Of a stretch of DNA of 64,000 nucleotides, positions 7,124 to 16,613 are shown piece after piece. The position numbers were made by a program, and so were the translations under genes. Origin of the DNA: Bacteroidota bacterium. Lineage in GTDB: Bacteria > Bacteroidota > Bacteroidia > B-17B0 > Aurantibacillaceae. The notes below the pieces were generated by a model. It ran no database searches. It saw only the letters and a program-made list of their open reading frames with translations, and was not told where the DNA came from. The DNA is taken from contig PLYA01000040.1 of the NCBI GenBank assembly GCA_003153315.1, forward strand, positions 1-64,000, in the 5' to 3' direction. How positions within the stretch are numbered: position 1 is the first letter of the stretch; each line of letters starts with the position of its first letter.

Positions 7124-8246
7124 TAGTTTTTAATCGGGTATAAATACTATTTGCAATCTTAGTGGAAATATTTTCATCCTGCAACAATGCAATCAGTTTT
7201 TTATACTCATCCAGTATTTCATATCTTTTTTCGCCCTCGTTAATGGCTTTTAATTCTTCTACAATTTTTGGTATGGTAAAATTCTGCTGAAGAAGCTCCG
7301 TTACAACAAGTTTGTTTGGAATGATATTTACCAGCGAAACATATTCTAAACGGCTACCCACCAGTTTTTTAGCTATGTAAAAAGAAGTGCCGTTACCCAA
7401 ATAACAAACCACGTGGGGTAAATTAAATAAAGCCGCTTCCAACGATGAAGTACCTGATTTAATTAAACCTGTATGCGCATGTTGCATAATGCTATAGCTG
7501 TCATTAGTAATAATAGTTACGGGATAGCCTTTGGTGGGCTCTTCATAAATTTGTTTGGGTAAAGAAGGCATGGCAGATACTACAAACTGATAATCGGGAA
7601 AGTACTTTATAATCTCCATCATTACCGGTAAGATGTGTTTAACTTCCTGTAACCTGCTACCGGGTAGTAAAGCAATAATGGGTTTTTCAGAGAGATTGTA
7701 TTTCTTTAAAAAATCCGCACGCGAGATTATTTTTTGCTGCTCTTGTCTTAATACATCTGCTAAGGGGTGTCCGTAATATTCTACCTCAACACCCCTGTCG
7801 GCATAAAACTTTTTCTCAAAAGGGAGTATCACATACATCCGCTCCACGCATTCTTTAACTATTTTGATGCGGTTCTCTTTCCATGCCCAAATGGTAGGAG
7901 ATATATAATAAAACACCCTGATATCTTGCTGCTTAGCCCATTTAGCAATGCGGAGATTGAAGCCAGGATAGTCAATTAGAATAAGTGCATCGGGTTTATG
8001 TTGTAAAATATCTTCTTTACAAAAAGATATGTTCTTAAGAATGGTTTTCAGGTTAACAATTACCTCCACAAAACCCATAAAGGCCAGGTCTTTGTAGTGT
8101 TTTACAATTTCAGCACCTTGTGCCTGCATTAAATCACCACCCCAGCAGCGAAAAGTTGATTGTGAATCAACTTGTTTTAAAGCCTTAAGTAAATTAGAAC
8201 CATGTAAATCGCCCGAGGGCTCTCCGGCTATAATGTAATAGTTCAT
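7107..8246 (-). CDS. lpxB: Lipid-A-disaccharide synthase
   Basis: 379 residues, the usual LpxB length. Starts MNYYIIAGEPSGDLHGSNL, the classic LpxB N-terminus (AGExSGDxxG). Further family segments are LIDYPGFNLRIAKWAK, YYISPTIWAWKENR, YGHPLAD and LLPGSRLQEV, and the C-terminal nucleotide-binding half has SGTSSLEAAL. The enzyme joins UDP-2,3-diacylglucosamine and lipid X to make the lipid A disaccharide on the inner face of the inner membrane. The start overlaps the stop of the upstream small membrane protein (TGATG), and its 3' end overlaps the SpoIID gene, so the genes are coupled. Confidence 0.97.
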   Translation of the reverse strand: MNYYIIAGEPSGDLHGSNLLKALKQVDSQSTFRCWGGDLMQAQGAEIVKHYKDLAFMGFVEVIVNLKTILKNISFCKEDILQHKPDALILIDYPGFNLRIAKWAKQQDIRVFYYISPTIWAWKENRIKIVKECVERMYVILPFEKKFYADRGVEVEYYGHPLADVLRQEQQKIISRADFLKKYNLSEKPIIALLPGSRLQEVKHILPVMMEIIKYFPDYQFVVSAMPSLPKQIYEEPTKGYPVTIITNDSYSIMQHAHTGLIKSGTSSLEAALFNLPHVVCYLGNGTSFYIAKKLVGSRLEYVSLVNIIPNKLVVTELLQQNFTIPKIVEELKAINEGEKRYEILDEYKKLIALLQDENISTKIANSIYTRLKTIAPHS

Positions 8247-8563
8247 CAGTAACTCCAGCTATGTTCTACCCAGGTTTTTACAACCACAATAATAAAACCA
8301 TATACAATAGTAGATAGAATAATACCACGTGTGGTTTTATAATATTCTTTATTAACGAATATAAAAAACAATCCTAAATTTGGAATTAAACAAAGGCTTA
8401 AAACAGCCGACAATACACGTCCTAAAACTAAAAATCTAAAGAACTGAGGTGTAAAACTCATGTACTTATAACTCAAAAGCCAATAAATAAGTATAGAAAT
8501 GAAAGGGAGTAGGAGTCCTGAAATTATTCCGAAGATAAAATTATTAAGTTTAGTTCTGGGCAT
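8246..8563 (-). CDS. Small three-helix membrane protein in the surE-lpxB operon
   Basis: 105 residues. Three hydrophobic segments at about 10-30 (FIFGIISGLLLPFISILIYW), 40-68 and 78-96. No conserved motif that I recognise. It sits exactly between surE (ATG directly abuts the surE stop) and lpxB (TGATG overlap). This tight placement between surE and lpxB suggests an inner-membrane role tied to lipid A or stationary-phase nucleotide metabolism, but this is inference from position only. Confidence 0.7.
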   Translation of the reverse strand: MPRTKLNNFIFGIISGLLLPFISILIYWLLSYKYMSFTPQFFRFLVLGRVLSAVLSLCLIPNLGLFFIFVNKEYYKTTRGIILSTIVYGFIIVVVKTWVEHSWSY

Positions 8564-9328
8564 TTAAAATAAATTTGATAAAGCAGGTATTTGATTATGC
8601 TTTGTCATATCAAAACCAACGGGAACAACCGTTACATAACCCTGTTCATTTAAATGTAAGTCTGTCTCGGGGTGGTTTTTTTCAAAATTTACGAGGTTAC
8701 CCGTAAGCCAGTAATAAGGAACTCCATAAGGGTCTCTGCGTTCATCAAACTCTTCTACCCAATTGCTTTTGGCGCCTCTGCAAACTTTAATTCCCTTTAT
8801 TTCGTCTGCTTTAAGGTTTGGAATATTTACATTTAAACAAGTTGTTTCTTCAGACTTATGGGTAAGTAATTTCTGAATGATTTCTTTTATAAATTTCTCT
8901 CCATGAGAAAAATCTGCTTCGATAGAATAATTACATAAAGAGAAGCCGATTGAAGGAATTCCCTCCATGGAGCCTTCGATGGCAGCACTCATGGTACCGG
9001 AATAAATTACATTAATAGATAAATTAGAGCCATGATTAATACCCGACAAAACCAAATCTGGTTTGCGGGGCAGAATTTTATTGATAGCAAACTTAATACA
9101 ATCTACAGGGGTGCCACTACACGCATGTTCAAAATCTACCTGATGAAGTTTTGTTTTATGGGCACGCAAGGTAGAGTTAATAGTGATAGCGTGCCCCATG
9201 CCTGATTGAGGTTTATCGGGTGCCACCACACATACTTGCCCGAATTGTTTGGCGATATTGCTTAAAAATAAAATGCCCGGTGCGGCAATACCATCATCAT
9301 TGGTAACTAAAATAAGTTTTTTATGCAT
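8564..9328 (-). CDS. surE: 5'/3'-nucleotidase SurE
   Basis: 254 residues from the chosen Met. MHKKLILVTNDDGIAAPG is the standard SurE start, with the metal-binding Asp-Asp pair at 10-11. Other family blocks are VVAPDKPQSGMGHAIT (with the metal-binding Ser), CSGTPVDCIKFA and SGINHGSNLSINVIYSGTMSAAIEG. SurE dephosphorylates nucleoside monophosphates and may act on polyphosphate in stationary phase. A 12-residue longer open frame exists, but it lacks the motif and I consider it untranslated. A TATCTTTA sequence about 12 bp upstream of the start resembles the -7 box. First gene of a four-gene operon. Confidence 0.95.
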   Translation of the reverse strand: MHKKLILVTNDDGIAAPGILFLSNIAKQFGQVCVVAPDKPQSGMGHAITINSTLRAHKTKLHQVDFEHACSGTPVDCIKFAINKILPRKPDLVLSGINHGSNLSINVIYSGTMSAAIEGSMEGIPSIGFSLCNYSIEADFSHGEKFIKEIIQKLLTHKSEETTCLNVNIPNLKADEIKGIKVCRGAKSNWVEEFDERRDPYGVPYYWLTGNLVNFEKNHPETDLHLNEQGYVTVVPVGFDMTKHNQIPALSNLF

Positions 9329-9421
9329 AGTAAAGGCGGTAAAGATACAGTTTTCAGTTATCAATTAAATAGGATGTAAACAATAAAGAACTTAAGAAGG
9401 AGTCGTAATTTTTGTATTTTC

Positions 9422-10411
9422 GTGGCATTGAAAAATATAGAGAAATATATTAGCGAATTACTTTTTGAACATGATTGTGTGATTGTGCCTGCTTTGGGAG
9501 GCTTTGTTGCAAGGAGTTCTTCATCGTATTTTGCAAAGACCGGAAATGCTTTGTTGCCTCCTTATAAATCTATTGTGTTTAATAAAAACCTATCTAATAA
9601 TGATGGTTTACTGGCGGGCTATATTATGCAGAAGGAAAGTGCAACATACCAGCAGGCAAACACTATTATTGAAAACTTTGTAAGTAATTGCAGGCATCTG
9701 TTGGAAACACAGAAACGTTTTGAAATACGCGGCTTGGGTGTACTTTATAAGAACAACGAAAATACCATATTGTTTGAGCAGGATGTGAGAATTAATTATA
9801 ACCCAAATGCATTTGGGTTGCCTGTTGTAAGTGCTATTAAAATTGTTCAAGAAGAAAAAGTTGTTGCTTTAAACCCTGAATTGCAATACCGACAAATTGC
9901 TCCTGCTGAAAAGCCAAAAACCATGAGGCGTGTTGTTATTGCGGCATCAATAGCTGGATTGATAATTACCATACTATTTGTTTTTACCAAGCAAAACCCC
10001 ATTGATAATGCGATGGCTACTTTTAGTCCGTTTATGACAAAAAACAGGAATGTTTTTGTAGAAACGAAGATAAATGCAGCGATAAAACCTGTTGCAATAA
10101 AAGTTAAACCAACTGCGGTGCCTGATACTACCATTATTGACAAAACCAATGTGGTAAAACCAACTAAAGTGGCAGAAGATTGGTATAAACAACCGTACCA
10201 GATTGTGGTTGGTTGTTTTTCAGTGAAAAAAAATGCATACAAGCTCATTAATCAGTTGGAAGAACAACATTTAACCGCAAATATTGCGGGACAAAATGCC
10301 AAAAATCTTTATGTGGTGAGTGTTGCAGGTTATGAAGATGAAAAAGCAGCAAGAAAAAAATTAACCGAAATGAAAAAGCAGTATCCTGCTGCGTGGTTGT
10401 ATAAGAGATAA
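9422..10411 (+). CDS. HU-CCDC81/SPOR domain protein
   Basis: 329 residues with a GTG start. Residues 1-135 match the Bacteroidota HU-CCDC81 domains (YISELLFEHDCVIVPALGGF, then FEIRGLGVLYKN), which have an IHF/HU-like fold. A transmembrane helix lies at about 167-187 (VVIAASIAGLIITILFVF), and the C-terminal 75 residues are a SPOR domain (YQIVVGCFSVKKNAYKLINQLEEQ). SPOR binds denuded septal glycan, so the protein probably spans the inner membrane with the HU-like part in the cytoplasm and SPOR in the periplasm. A role linking nucleoid or cytoplasmic factors to division is inferred. Divergent from surE, with about 90 bp between. Confidence 0.88.
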   Translation: MALKNIEKYISELLFEHDCVIVPALGGFVARSSSSYFAKTGNALLPPYKSIVFNKNLSNNDGLLAGYIMQKESATYQQANTIIENFVSNCRHLLETQKRFEIRGLGVLYKNNENTILFEQDVRINYNPNAFGLPVVSAIKIVQEEKVVALNPELQYRQIAPAEKPKTMRRVVIAASIAGLIITILFVFTKQNPIDNAMATFSPFMTKNRNVFVETKINAAIKPVAIKVKPTAVPDTTIIDKTNVVKPTKVAEDWYKQPYQIVVGCFSVKKNAYKLINQLEEQHLTANIAGQNAKNLYVVSVAGYEDEKAARKKLTEMKKQYPAAWLYKR

Positions 10412-10822
10412 GACTTTCTTTTATTTTTTATTGTAGAAGATGAGTGCTTATATTTCTTTAAGCTCCTTGAAAGATACTTGCTAAAGGGGAGAAAATTTTT
10501 GAGAAAAAACCGCAGATAAATTATGAACTATTCCCCCCAACTTGTAATTTACGCATCGGTAATTATGAATTAACGGTAGATAACTGCGCAGTACAGATAG
10601 ATAATCAGGAGTTACGCATCGGTAATTGAGCATTACCGATAGATAATTGAACAGTATAGATAGATACTTGGGCAGATGCGATACAACCAATGGGAAAAGT
10701 CTAGTTTTAGTATATTTAAAGCTAAATGTGAGTAAGGGGTTAATGATTTGTAATAAAAAGCAGCTTATTTTGCTTTTATATATATGTTTTTTTATGTAAC
10801 TTGCAGAATTAGGGTTTTGAGC
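10412..10822. other. 411-bp gene-free gap dominated by a 21-bp array
   Basis: The gap between the HU/SPOR gene and the first giant adhesin has no convincing gene. Its centre is the 21-bp array described separately (10462-10692); the last 130 bp are AT-rich leader. A 69-codon open frame on the minus strand covers the array only because 21 is divisible by three; I do not call it. Confidence 0.6.
10462..10692. repeat. 21-bp period imperfect array, locus 3
   Basis: Eleven contiguous 21-bp units. The clearest run is 10546-10692 (seven units). A 63-bp higher-order pattern is visible: the unit at 10546 (TTACGCATCGGTAATTA) recurs at 10609 (TTACGCATCGGTAATTG), the one at 10567 (GGTAGATAACTG) pairs with 10630 (CGATAGATAATTG), and the one at 10588 (CAGATAGATAATC) pairs with 10651 (TATAGATAGATACTTG). 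Outlying units at 10462 keep the phase (AGATACTTG). Units abut directly, with no spacers. Confidence 0.75.
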
Positions 10823-13800
10823 ATGAAGAGAATATACATAGCGACATTAGTTTCTTTTTTATTGACATTTGTTTATTCTGTTTCTGCCCAAGAAACTGTA
10901 AATAAAACTCATTACCGGATAATTAATGAAAATTTTGAATCTACTTTAAATTATGAGAAAGCTCTTGAGCATACTCAACTAGATAACCTTCGTTATTTTA
11001 ATAAAAGAAGGCAAATACCTATAGAAGGTACCGGGATAATTATAGAATTATTTTCGGCCGAAGAGTTGTTATACAGCTATGGAAAGCCAATTAGTCCTTT
11101 AACGATAAAGGATATATCCAATGCTCCGTTTGTAAAGTTTCAGCTTGCATCAAATAAGTATTCATTGGAAACCTTACCAAAAATGCCTTTGGAGGTAAAC
11201 ACATACATAACACAAAAAGAAAACAAAAAAAAGGATGTAGCAACAAATTTTGGCAGTGTATTATTTGATTCGGGTGGTTTGGAAGGAAATTATTCGAGCA
11301 ATGAAGTTTATACTAAAACGATATATTCTGATAATGAAGAGTCTCCGTATTTGAATTTTACTTCATTTTCTGTTGAGAATCATTTTGACTTTATATACAT
11401 CTATGACGGACCGGATATGCAATCAAAATTGATCGGAGTTTATAGTGGAGGGAATGATCCAAAAATAGTAAAAGCCACGGGTGCATATCTTACGATAGTA
11501 TTTATGAGTGATGGAAGCAAAACAGGTGGGGGTTGGAATGCAATTGTTGGGAGAGGAACGCCTCCGCCTCCTCCAAGCCCTATGTCTGCAGCTACTTGTG
11601 CAACATCGGATCCTTTTTGCACAGGTACTACCTATACTTTTCCTGCCACCACAGGAAACGCTCCTTCTGAAACAGGTCCCAGTTATGGTTGTTTGACAAC
11701 TCATCCTAATCCAGCGTGGTATTATTTGCAAGTAGCCAATTCCGGTAATATAGTTCTTAGCATTGCAGGTAGCGGAGGGAATGATGTTGATTTTGTTTGT
11801 TGGGGTCCTTTTACAACTGCAACAGGGGCTTGTGATGCAGGTTTATCAGGGAGCTGTAGTGGCGACCATAATTGCTCTGGCAACATTGTAGATTGCAGTT
11901 ACTCAACTTCGGCAACAGAGACCTGTACAATTCCTAATGGTATTACAGGCCAGTTTTATATGGTGCTAATTACTAATTTTGCAGATGTAGCTCAAAACAT
12001 AATTTTTAATCAAGTAGGGGGGTCAGGTTCTACCAACTGTGCTATTGTTGCGCCCTGTACAATATCAGCAACTAATACAGGGCCTTATTGTGCAGGTCAA
12101 ACTATAAGTATTGCTGCTACTTCTACTGCTACAGGAACTTATTCTTGGGCGGGTCCAGGGGGCTTTACGGGAACGGGTGCAAATGTTACCATTCCTGCTT
12201 CTACAGCAGCCATGAGTGGTACTTATACGGTTACACTTGTTGCAGGGACTTCGACGTGTACAGCAACAACTATTGTGACGGTTAATTCACCTCCTACGCC
12301 CAGCATAACAGGTGCCAATATTATTTGTAATGGTGCTTCTACCATACTTACAACTGGTGGTGGGGGTACCTATCTCTGGAACACAGGGGCTACTACCGCA
12401 GCTATTACAGTAAATCCGACCAGTAATACAACTTATACGGTAACGGTGACAGCAGCTAATACTTGTACGGCTATAGCTACGCAATTAGTTACTGTTAATT
12501 CGTTGCCAACAGTAACTGTGAATAATGCCACGATATGTCCGGGAGGTACAGCAACTCTTACTGCAAACGGTGCCACGACTTATAATTGGACTGCGGGAGT
12601 TACGCCTACAACAGGCGGTATTGTTACCGCAAGCCCAAGTGTGACTACTTCATACACAGTAACAGGAACTACGGGTACTTGTACTAATTCGGCGATTGCG
12701 ACTATAACCATTGGCGCCGGAGTGGGAGTAACAGTTAATAATGCCACTATGTGCGCCGGAACATCTACTGTATTAACAGCGGGTGGGGCAACTACATATA
12801 GCTGGGCGCCTGCAGCGGGTTTAAGTGCTACTATAGGGACTACTGTAACAGCAAATCCCGGAACTACAACTACTTATACAGTAACCGGAAATACAGGAGG
12901 ATGTATGGGAACAGCAACATCGTTAGTAACTATTAATCCTAATCCAATAGTAACAGCTTCCAGTACTTCTGTGTGTGCAGGAAATGCAGGAACTATTACA
13001 GCAGGCGGGGCAACTACTTATAGCTGGAATACGGGAGCAACGACAACAGCAATTACAGAATCACCCACAACAACTACATCTTATACAGTAACAGGAACTA
13101 CAAACACTTGTACAAATACTGCTGTTGGTATAGTGACGGTAGTTCCTAATCCGACGGTGACGGTAAATAATTCTACGATTTGCACAGGAACAACAGCTAC
13201 GCTTACGGCAACAGGAGCAACAACTTATAGTTGGAATACGGGAGCAATTACTAATCCTATCACAGAATCACCACCGACCGGAATTACATCTTATACCGTT
13301 ACCGGAACAACGAACACTTGTACAAATTCTGCTGTTGCTACAGTAACCGTAGTTCCTTCTCTTACAGTTACTGCAAGTAATTCTACTATATGCATAGGTT
13401 CAACAGCCACCTTAACAGCAAATGGTGCGGCTACTTACCTTTGGAATACAGGCGCTACAACAAACCCTATTACGATATCTCCTATTGTAACAACAACTTA
13501 TACGGTGTTAGGAACAGCAGGAACCTGTACAGCAAGTGGTACAGGAGTGGTTACCGTAAATCCTTTACCAATCATAACTGCCAATACAGCAACGATATGT
13601 ATTGGGCAGCAAACAGCCACATTAACTGCTGCGGGAGCTAATACATATGTGTGGGCTCCGGCTATAAATATAGTTCCTACTATAGGAGCTGTTGTAGATG
13701 CAAATCCTCCTGCTACACAAAATTATACGATAACGGGTACTGATGCGCATGGTTGTGTAAACACTGGTACAACAAGTGTATCAGTAAATTCTTTGCCTAC

Positions 13801-16378
13801 TATTACCGCAACATCAACCTCTGTTTGCCCTACTTTTGCAGGAACAATAATAGCGGGTGGTGCAAATACTTATACATGGAATACAACAACAACGGGAGCT
13901 GCATTAACACAAACACCTGTTGCCACAACAAATTATACGGTTTTAGGTACAGATATGAATGGTTGTGTAGATTCTGCTTTTGGAACGATATATGTTTTTC
14001 CTACTTTAGCTATTACTGTAAACAGTTCGACTATTTGCGCCGGACAACAGACCGCTACTTTATCAGCTAGTGGGGCAGTGAATTATGCCTGGAATCCTAT
14101 CATAGATTTAACACCTACTGCGGGTAGTATTGTTGCAGCCACTCCTGCAGCCACTACCATATATACCGTTACAGGTAGTGTGGGAACATGTACTGCAAAT
14201 GCTACCGCCACTGTTACAGTAAATGCACCACCTATTCTAACGATAACAGGTAGCACGATATGTGTTGGGCAACAAATAGGAACGTTAGGGGTAAGCGGTG
14301 CCAGCACATATACTTGGTCAGGCGGTGGAATAACCGGAAGTAATGCTACTAATCCAACGGATAATCCGATCAATACAACAATATATACTGTAAACGGTAC
14401 GGATGTTAATACTTGTACTGCTATAGCTACGGGAATTATTACCGTAAATCCTTTACCTATAGTAACTGCTACATCGGGTACGGTATGTATTGGGCAACAA
14501 ACGGTTACTATAACAGCAAATGGTGCCAACACCTATGCATGGGCTCCGGCAACTGGATTATCAGCTACTACGGGAAGTTCTGTTTTAGCTAGTCCACTTT
14601 CTACACAAAATTATGTTATAACCGGTACGGATATTAATGGTTGTACAAGCACAGCTAATAGCAGTGTTTTGGTAAATCCTTTACCTATAATAACTGCTAC
14701 ATCGGTATCCGTCTGCCCTACTTTTGCAGGAACCATGACTGCAAGCGGCGCAAACACCTACACATGGAGTACATTTGCAACAGGTGCCATATTAACACAA
14801 GCACCTACTGTAACAACCTCTTATACGGTTGCAGGCACGGATATTAACGGCTGTTTGAATGCAACTACTGCAACCATTACAGTATATCCATCTCCATTAC
14901 CTGTGGCCACAAGTAATACCCCTTGTGCAAATCAGACATTGAATTTAGCTTGTACGCCGAATGGCTTAGTAAGTTATAATTGGACAGGGCCTAATTCTTA
15001 CTCTAATTCAACACAAAACCCAAGTATAACAGGAGTTACAGCCACTACCGCGGGTATATATACCGTAATTGTAGTAGATGGAAATGGTTGTGTAAATTCT
15101 AACACTATTAATGTAATAATTAATCCCCTACCAATGGTTACTGTAACGGGTGCCACTGTTTGTGTAAATCAAACCATCACTTTAAGTTGTCTGCCTAACG
15201 GAGATATCTATTCATGGTCGAATGCAGGCATAGCATTCTCTAATTTACAAAATCCATCTATACCTAATGCTACAGTAGGCATGTCGGGTAATTATGTGGT
15301 AACTGTAACAGATGGAAACGGTTGTACAAATGGAAATGTGGCAGAAGTATTAGTACATCCGTTACCTATTATTACAGCTGCATCGGCTACGATATGTGCT
15401 GGGCAACAAATAGCTACTTTAACAGCCAGTGGGGCAAATACATATAACTGGGCTCCAACAACCGGGTTAGCACCTGTTACAGGAAGTGTTGTATCTGCAA
15501 ATCCATCATCTACCCAAGATTATACCATAACAGGTACAGATATTAATGGTTGTGTAAATACAACTACCACAAATGTATTGGTAAACCCACCGCCTATAGT
15601 TATTACAAATACTATATCTCCGGATTGTATTCCCTTATGTCCAACATTTTCAGCCACCTCAATACCTGCGGCAAGTTCTTATAATTGGAGTTTTGGTAAT
15701 GGGCAATCTTCAACACAAGCTATCCCAACAACGTGTTATACCATCTCAGCTAACTTTCCTGTTAGGCTTATCGTAACAGACATACAGGGTTGTGTTGGCA
15801 CAGCCAGTACAACTGTTACTACATTTGCTATTCCGGTTGCTGATTTTGATTACGGCGAGCAACCTGTAAGTATTTCAGCCCCTGAAGTACAATTTTTTAA
15901 TGAATCGACGCCGGGTTTACCACATTATGATTGGAATTTTGGAGATATTTATTCTTCTCTTGCCAATGACACATCTATGCTCATAAACCCTTCTCATTTG
16001 TATTCTGTTGTAGATACCTTTTTTGTTAAGTTAACTGTGTCAACAGCCAGTGGATGTTCTGCTAAAGTTACAAAACCAATTGTTATAAATGAAATGTATG
16101 CTTTATATGTACCCAATGCATTTACACCAAATAGCGATGGAAAGAATGAGGTTTTTAAAGCAGAAGGTGAGGGTATAAATAATTTTAAAATGTATATATA
16201 TGATAGGTGGGGTCTTTTAATCTTCTATACAGAAGATATTAATAAGGGGTGGGATGGTACTTATCAGGCTAAGGGCTCTCAAATATTGCAAGAAGATTTA
16301 TATGTATGGAAAATACAGGCAACTGATTTTAAAAATATGCCCAGAAACCTACATGGCACAGTTACTTTAATAAAGTAA
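10823..16378 (+). CDS. Giant T9SS-secreted adhesin-like protein: CUB, about 15 Ig-like modules, PKD, gliding-motility C-terminal domain
   Basis: 1851 residues from the signal-peptide Met (MKRIYIATLVSFLLTFVYSVSAQ); a start 13 codons earlier gives no signal-like sequence. Order: unknown N-region 24-145; CUB domain about 146-240 (FDFIYIYDGPDMQSKLIGVYSG); a Cys-rich domain about 250-405 with DVDFVCWGPF; about 15 Ig-like modules of 70-85 residues, 410-1590, each beginning like (T/S)ICxGxxATLTAxGAxTYxW and ending YTVTGT...C...V(T)V; two PKD-type domains about 1593-1756 (YNWSFGNGQ; YDWNFGD); and the gliding-motility-associated C-terminal sorting domain 1760-1851 (LYVPNAFTPNSDGKNEVFK). Family knowledge says this domain directs export by T9SS and surface attachment. 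It is nearly all Thr/Ala/Gly-rich and probably adhesive. It is followed by a shorter relative. Confidence 0.9.
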   Translation: MKRIYIATLVSFLLTFVYSVSAQETVNKTHYRIINENFESTLNYEKALEHTQLDNLRYFNKRRQIPIEGTGIIIELFSAEELLYSYGKPISPLTIKDISNAPFVKFQLASNKYSLETLPKMPLEVNTYITQKENKKKDVATNFGSVLFDSGGLEGNYSSNEVYTKTIYSDNEESPYLNFTSFSVENHFDFIYIYDGPDMQSKLIGVYSGGNDPKIVKATGAYLTIVFMSDGSKTGGGWNAIVGRGTPPPPPSPMSAATCATSDPFCTGTTYTFPATTGNAPSETGPSYGCLTTHPNPAWYYLQVANSGNIVLSIAGSGGNDVDFVCWGPFTTATGACDAGLSGSCSGDHNCSGNIVDCSYSTSATETCTIPNGITGQFYMVLITNFADVAQNIIFNQVGGSGSTNCAIVAPCTISATNTGPYCAGQTISIAATSTATGTYSWAGPGGFTGTGANVTIPASTAAMSGTYTVTLVAGTSTCTATTIVTVNSPPTPSITGANIICNGASTILTTGGGGTYLWNTGATTAAITVNPTSNTTYTVTVTAANTCTAIATQLVTVNSLPTVTVNNATICPGGTATLTANGATTYNWTAGVTPTTGGIVTASPSVTTSYTVTGTTGTCTNSAIATITIGAGVGVTVNNATMCAGTSTVLTAGGATTYSWAPAAGLSATIGTTVTANPGTTTTYTVTGNTGGCMGTATSLVTINPNPIVTASSTSVCAGNAGTITAGGATTYSWNTGATTTAITESPTTTTSYTVTGTTNTCTNTAVGIVTVVPNPTVTVNNSTICTGTTATLTATGATTYSWNTGAITNPITESPPTGITSYTVTGTTNTCTNSAVATVTVVPSLTVTASNSTICIGSTATLTANGAATYLWNTGATTNPITISPIVTTTYTVLGTAGTCTASGTGVVTVNPLPIITANTATICIGQQTATLTAAGANTYVWAPAINIVPTIGAVVDANPPATQNYTITGTDAHGCVNTGTTSVSVNSLPTITATSTSVCPTFAGTIIAGGANTYTWNTTTTGAALTQTPVATTNYTVLGTDMNGCVDSAFGTIYVFPTLAITVNSSTICAGQQTATLSASGAVNYAWNPIIDLTPTAGSIVAATPAATTIYTVTGSVGTCTANATATVTVNAPPILTITGSTICVGQQIGTLGVSGASTYTWSGGGITGSNATNPTDNPINTTIYTVNGTDVNTCTAIATGIITVNPLPIVTATSGTVCIGQQTVTITANGANTYAWAPATGLSATTGSSVLASPLSTQNYVITGTDINGCTSTANSSVLVNPLPIITATSVSVCPTFAGTMTASGANTYTWSTFATGAILTQAPTVTTSYTVAGTDINGCLNATTATITVYPSPLPVATSNTPCANQTLNLACTPNGLVSYNWTGPNSYSNSTQNPSITGVTATTAGIYTVIVVDGNGCVNSNTINVIINPLPMVTVTGATVCVNQTITLSCLPNGDIYSWSNAGIAFSNLQNPSIPNATVGMSGNYVVTVTDGNGCTNGNVAEVLVHPLPIITAASATICAGQQIATLTASGANTYNWAPTTGLAPVTGSVVSANPSSTQDYTITGTDINGCVNTTTTNVLVNPPPIVITNTISPDCIPLCPTFSATSIPAASSYNWSFGNGQSSTQAIPTTCYTISANFPVRLIVTDIQGCVGTASTTVTTFAIPVADFDYGEQPVSISAPEVQFFNESTPGLPHYDWNFGDIYSSLANDTSMLINPSHLYSVVDTFFVKLTVSTASGCSAKVTKPIVINEMYALYVPNAFTPNSDGKNEVFKAEGEGINNFKMYIYDRWGLLIFYTEDINKGWDGTYQAKGSQILQEDLYVWKIQATDFKNMPRNLHGTVTLIK

Positions 16379-16613
16379 ATGGCTTGTATTATACCATACC
16401 GTTAACCTTTTCACAGCTCGATTTGCGTATCTTGCTTCTATATTAAACACTGAAATAACTATGAGAATTGATCTTTCTTATGATATTTTTGATCTAACAG
16501 GCTTGATTTTTACCCCAAGCTATCCTAAAATGTTAAATATTAACCCTAAAATTATAGATAATAGCCTAATTTATGTATATCTGTAAATTAAAATGCTTAA
16601 TTTTGATTATATA

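Noticed and set aside
9847-10248. 133-residue minus-strand open frame
   Set aside because: It lies antisense to the well-supported HU/SPOR gene.
10481-10690. 69-residue minus-strand protein
   Set aside because: It is a translation of the 21-bp array (21 is divisible by three) with no RBS or homology signal.
14083-14532. 149-residue minus-strand open frame inside the giant adhesin gene
   Set aside because: It is an antisense shadow of the Thr/Val-rich repeats.
16468-16613. Fifth 21-bp array upstream of the second giant adhesin gene
   Set aside because: A weak 21-bp rhythm is visible (CCTAAAAT and TGATCT recurring), but it is too degenerate to separate from chance in AT-rich DNA.
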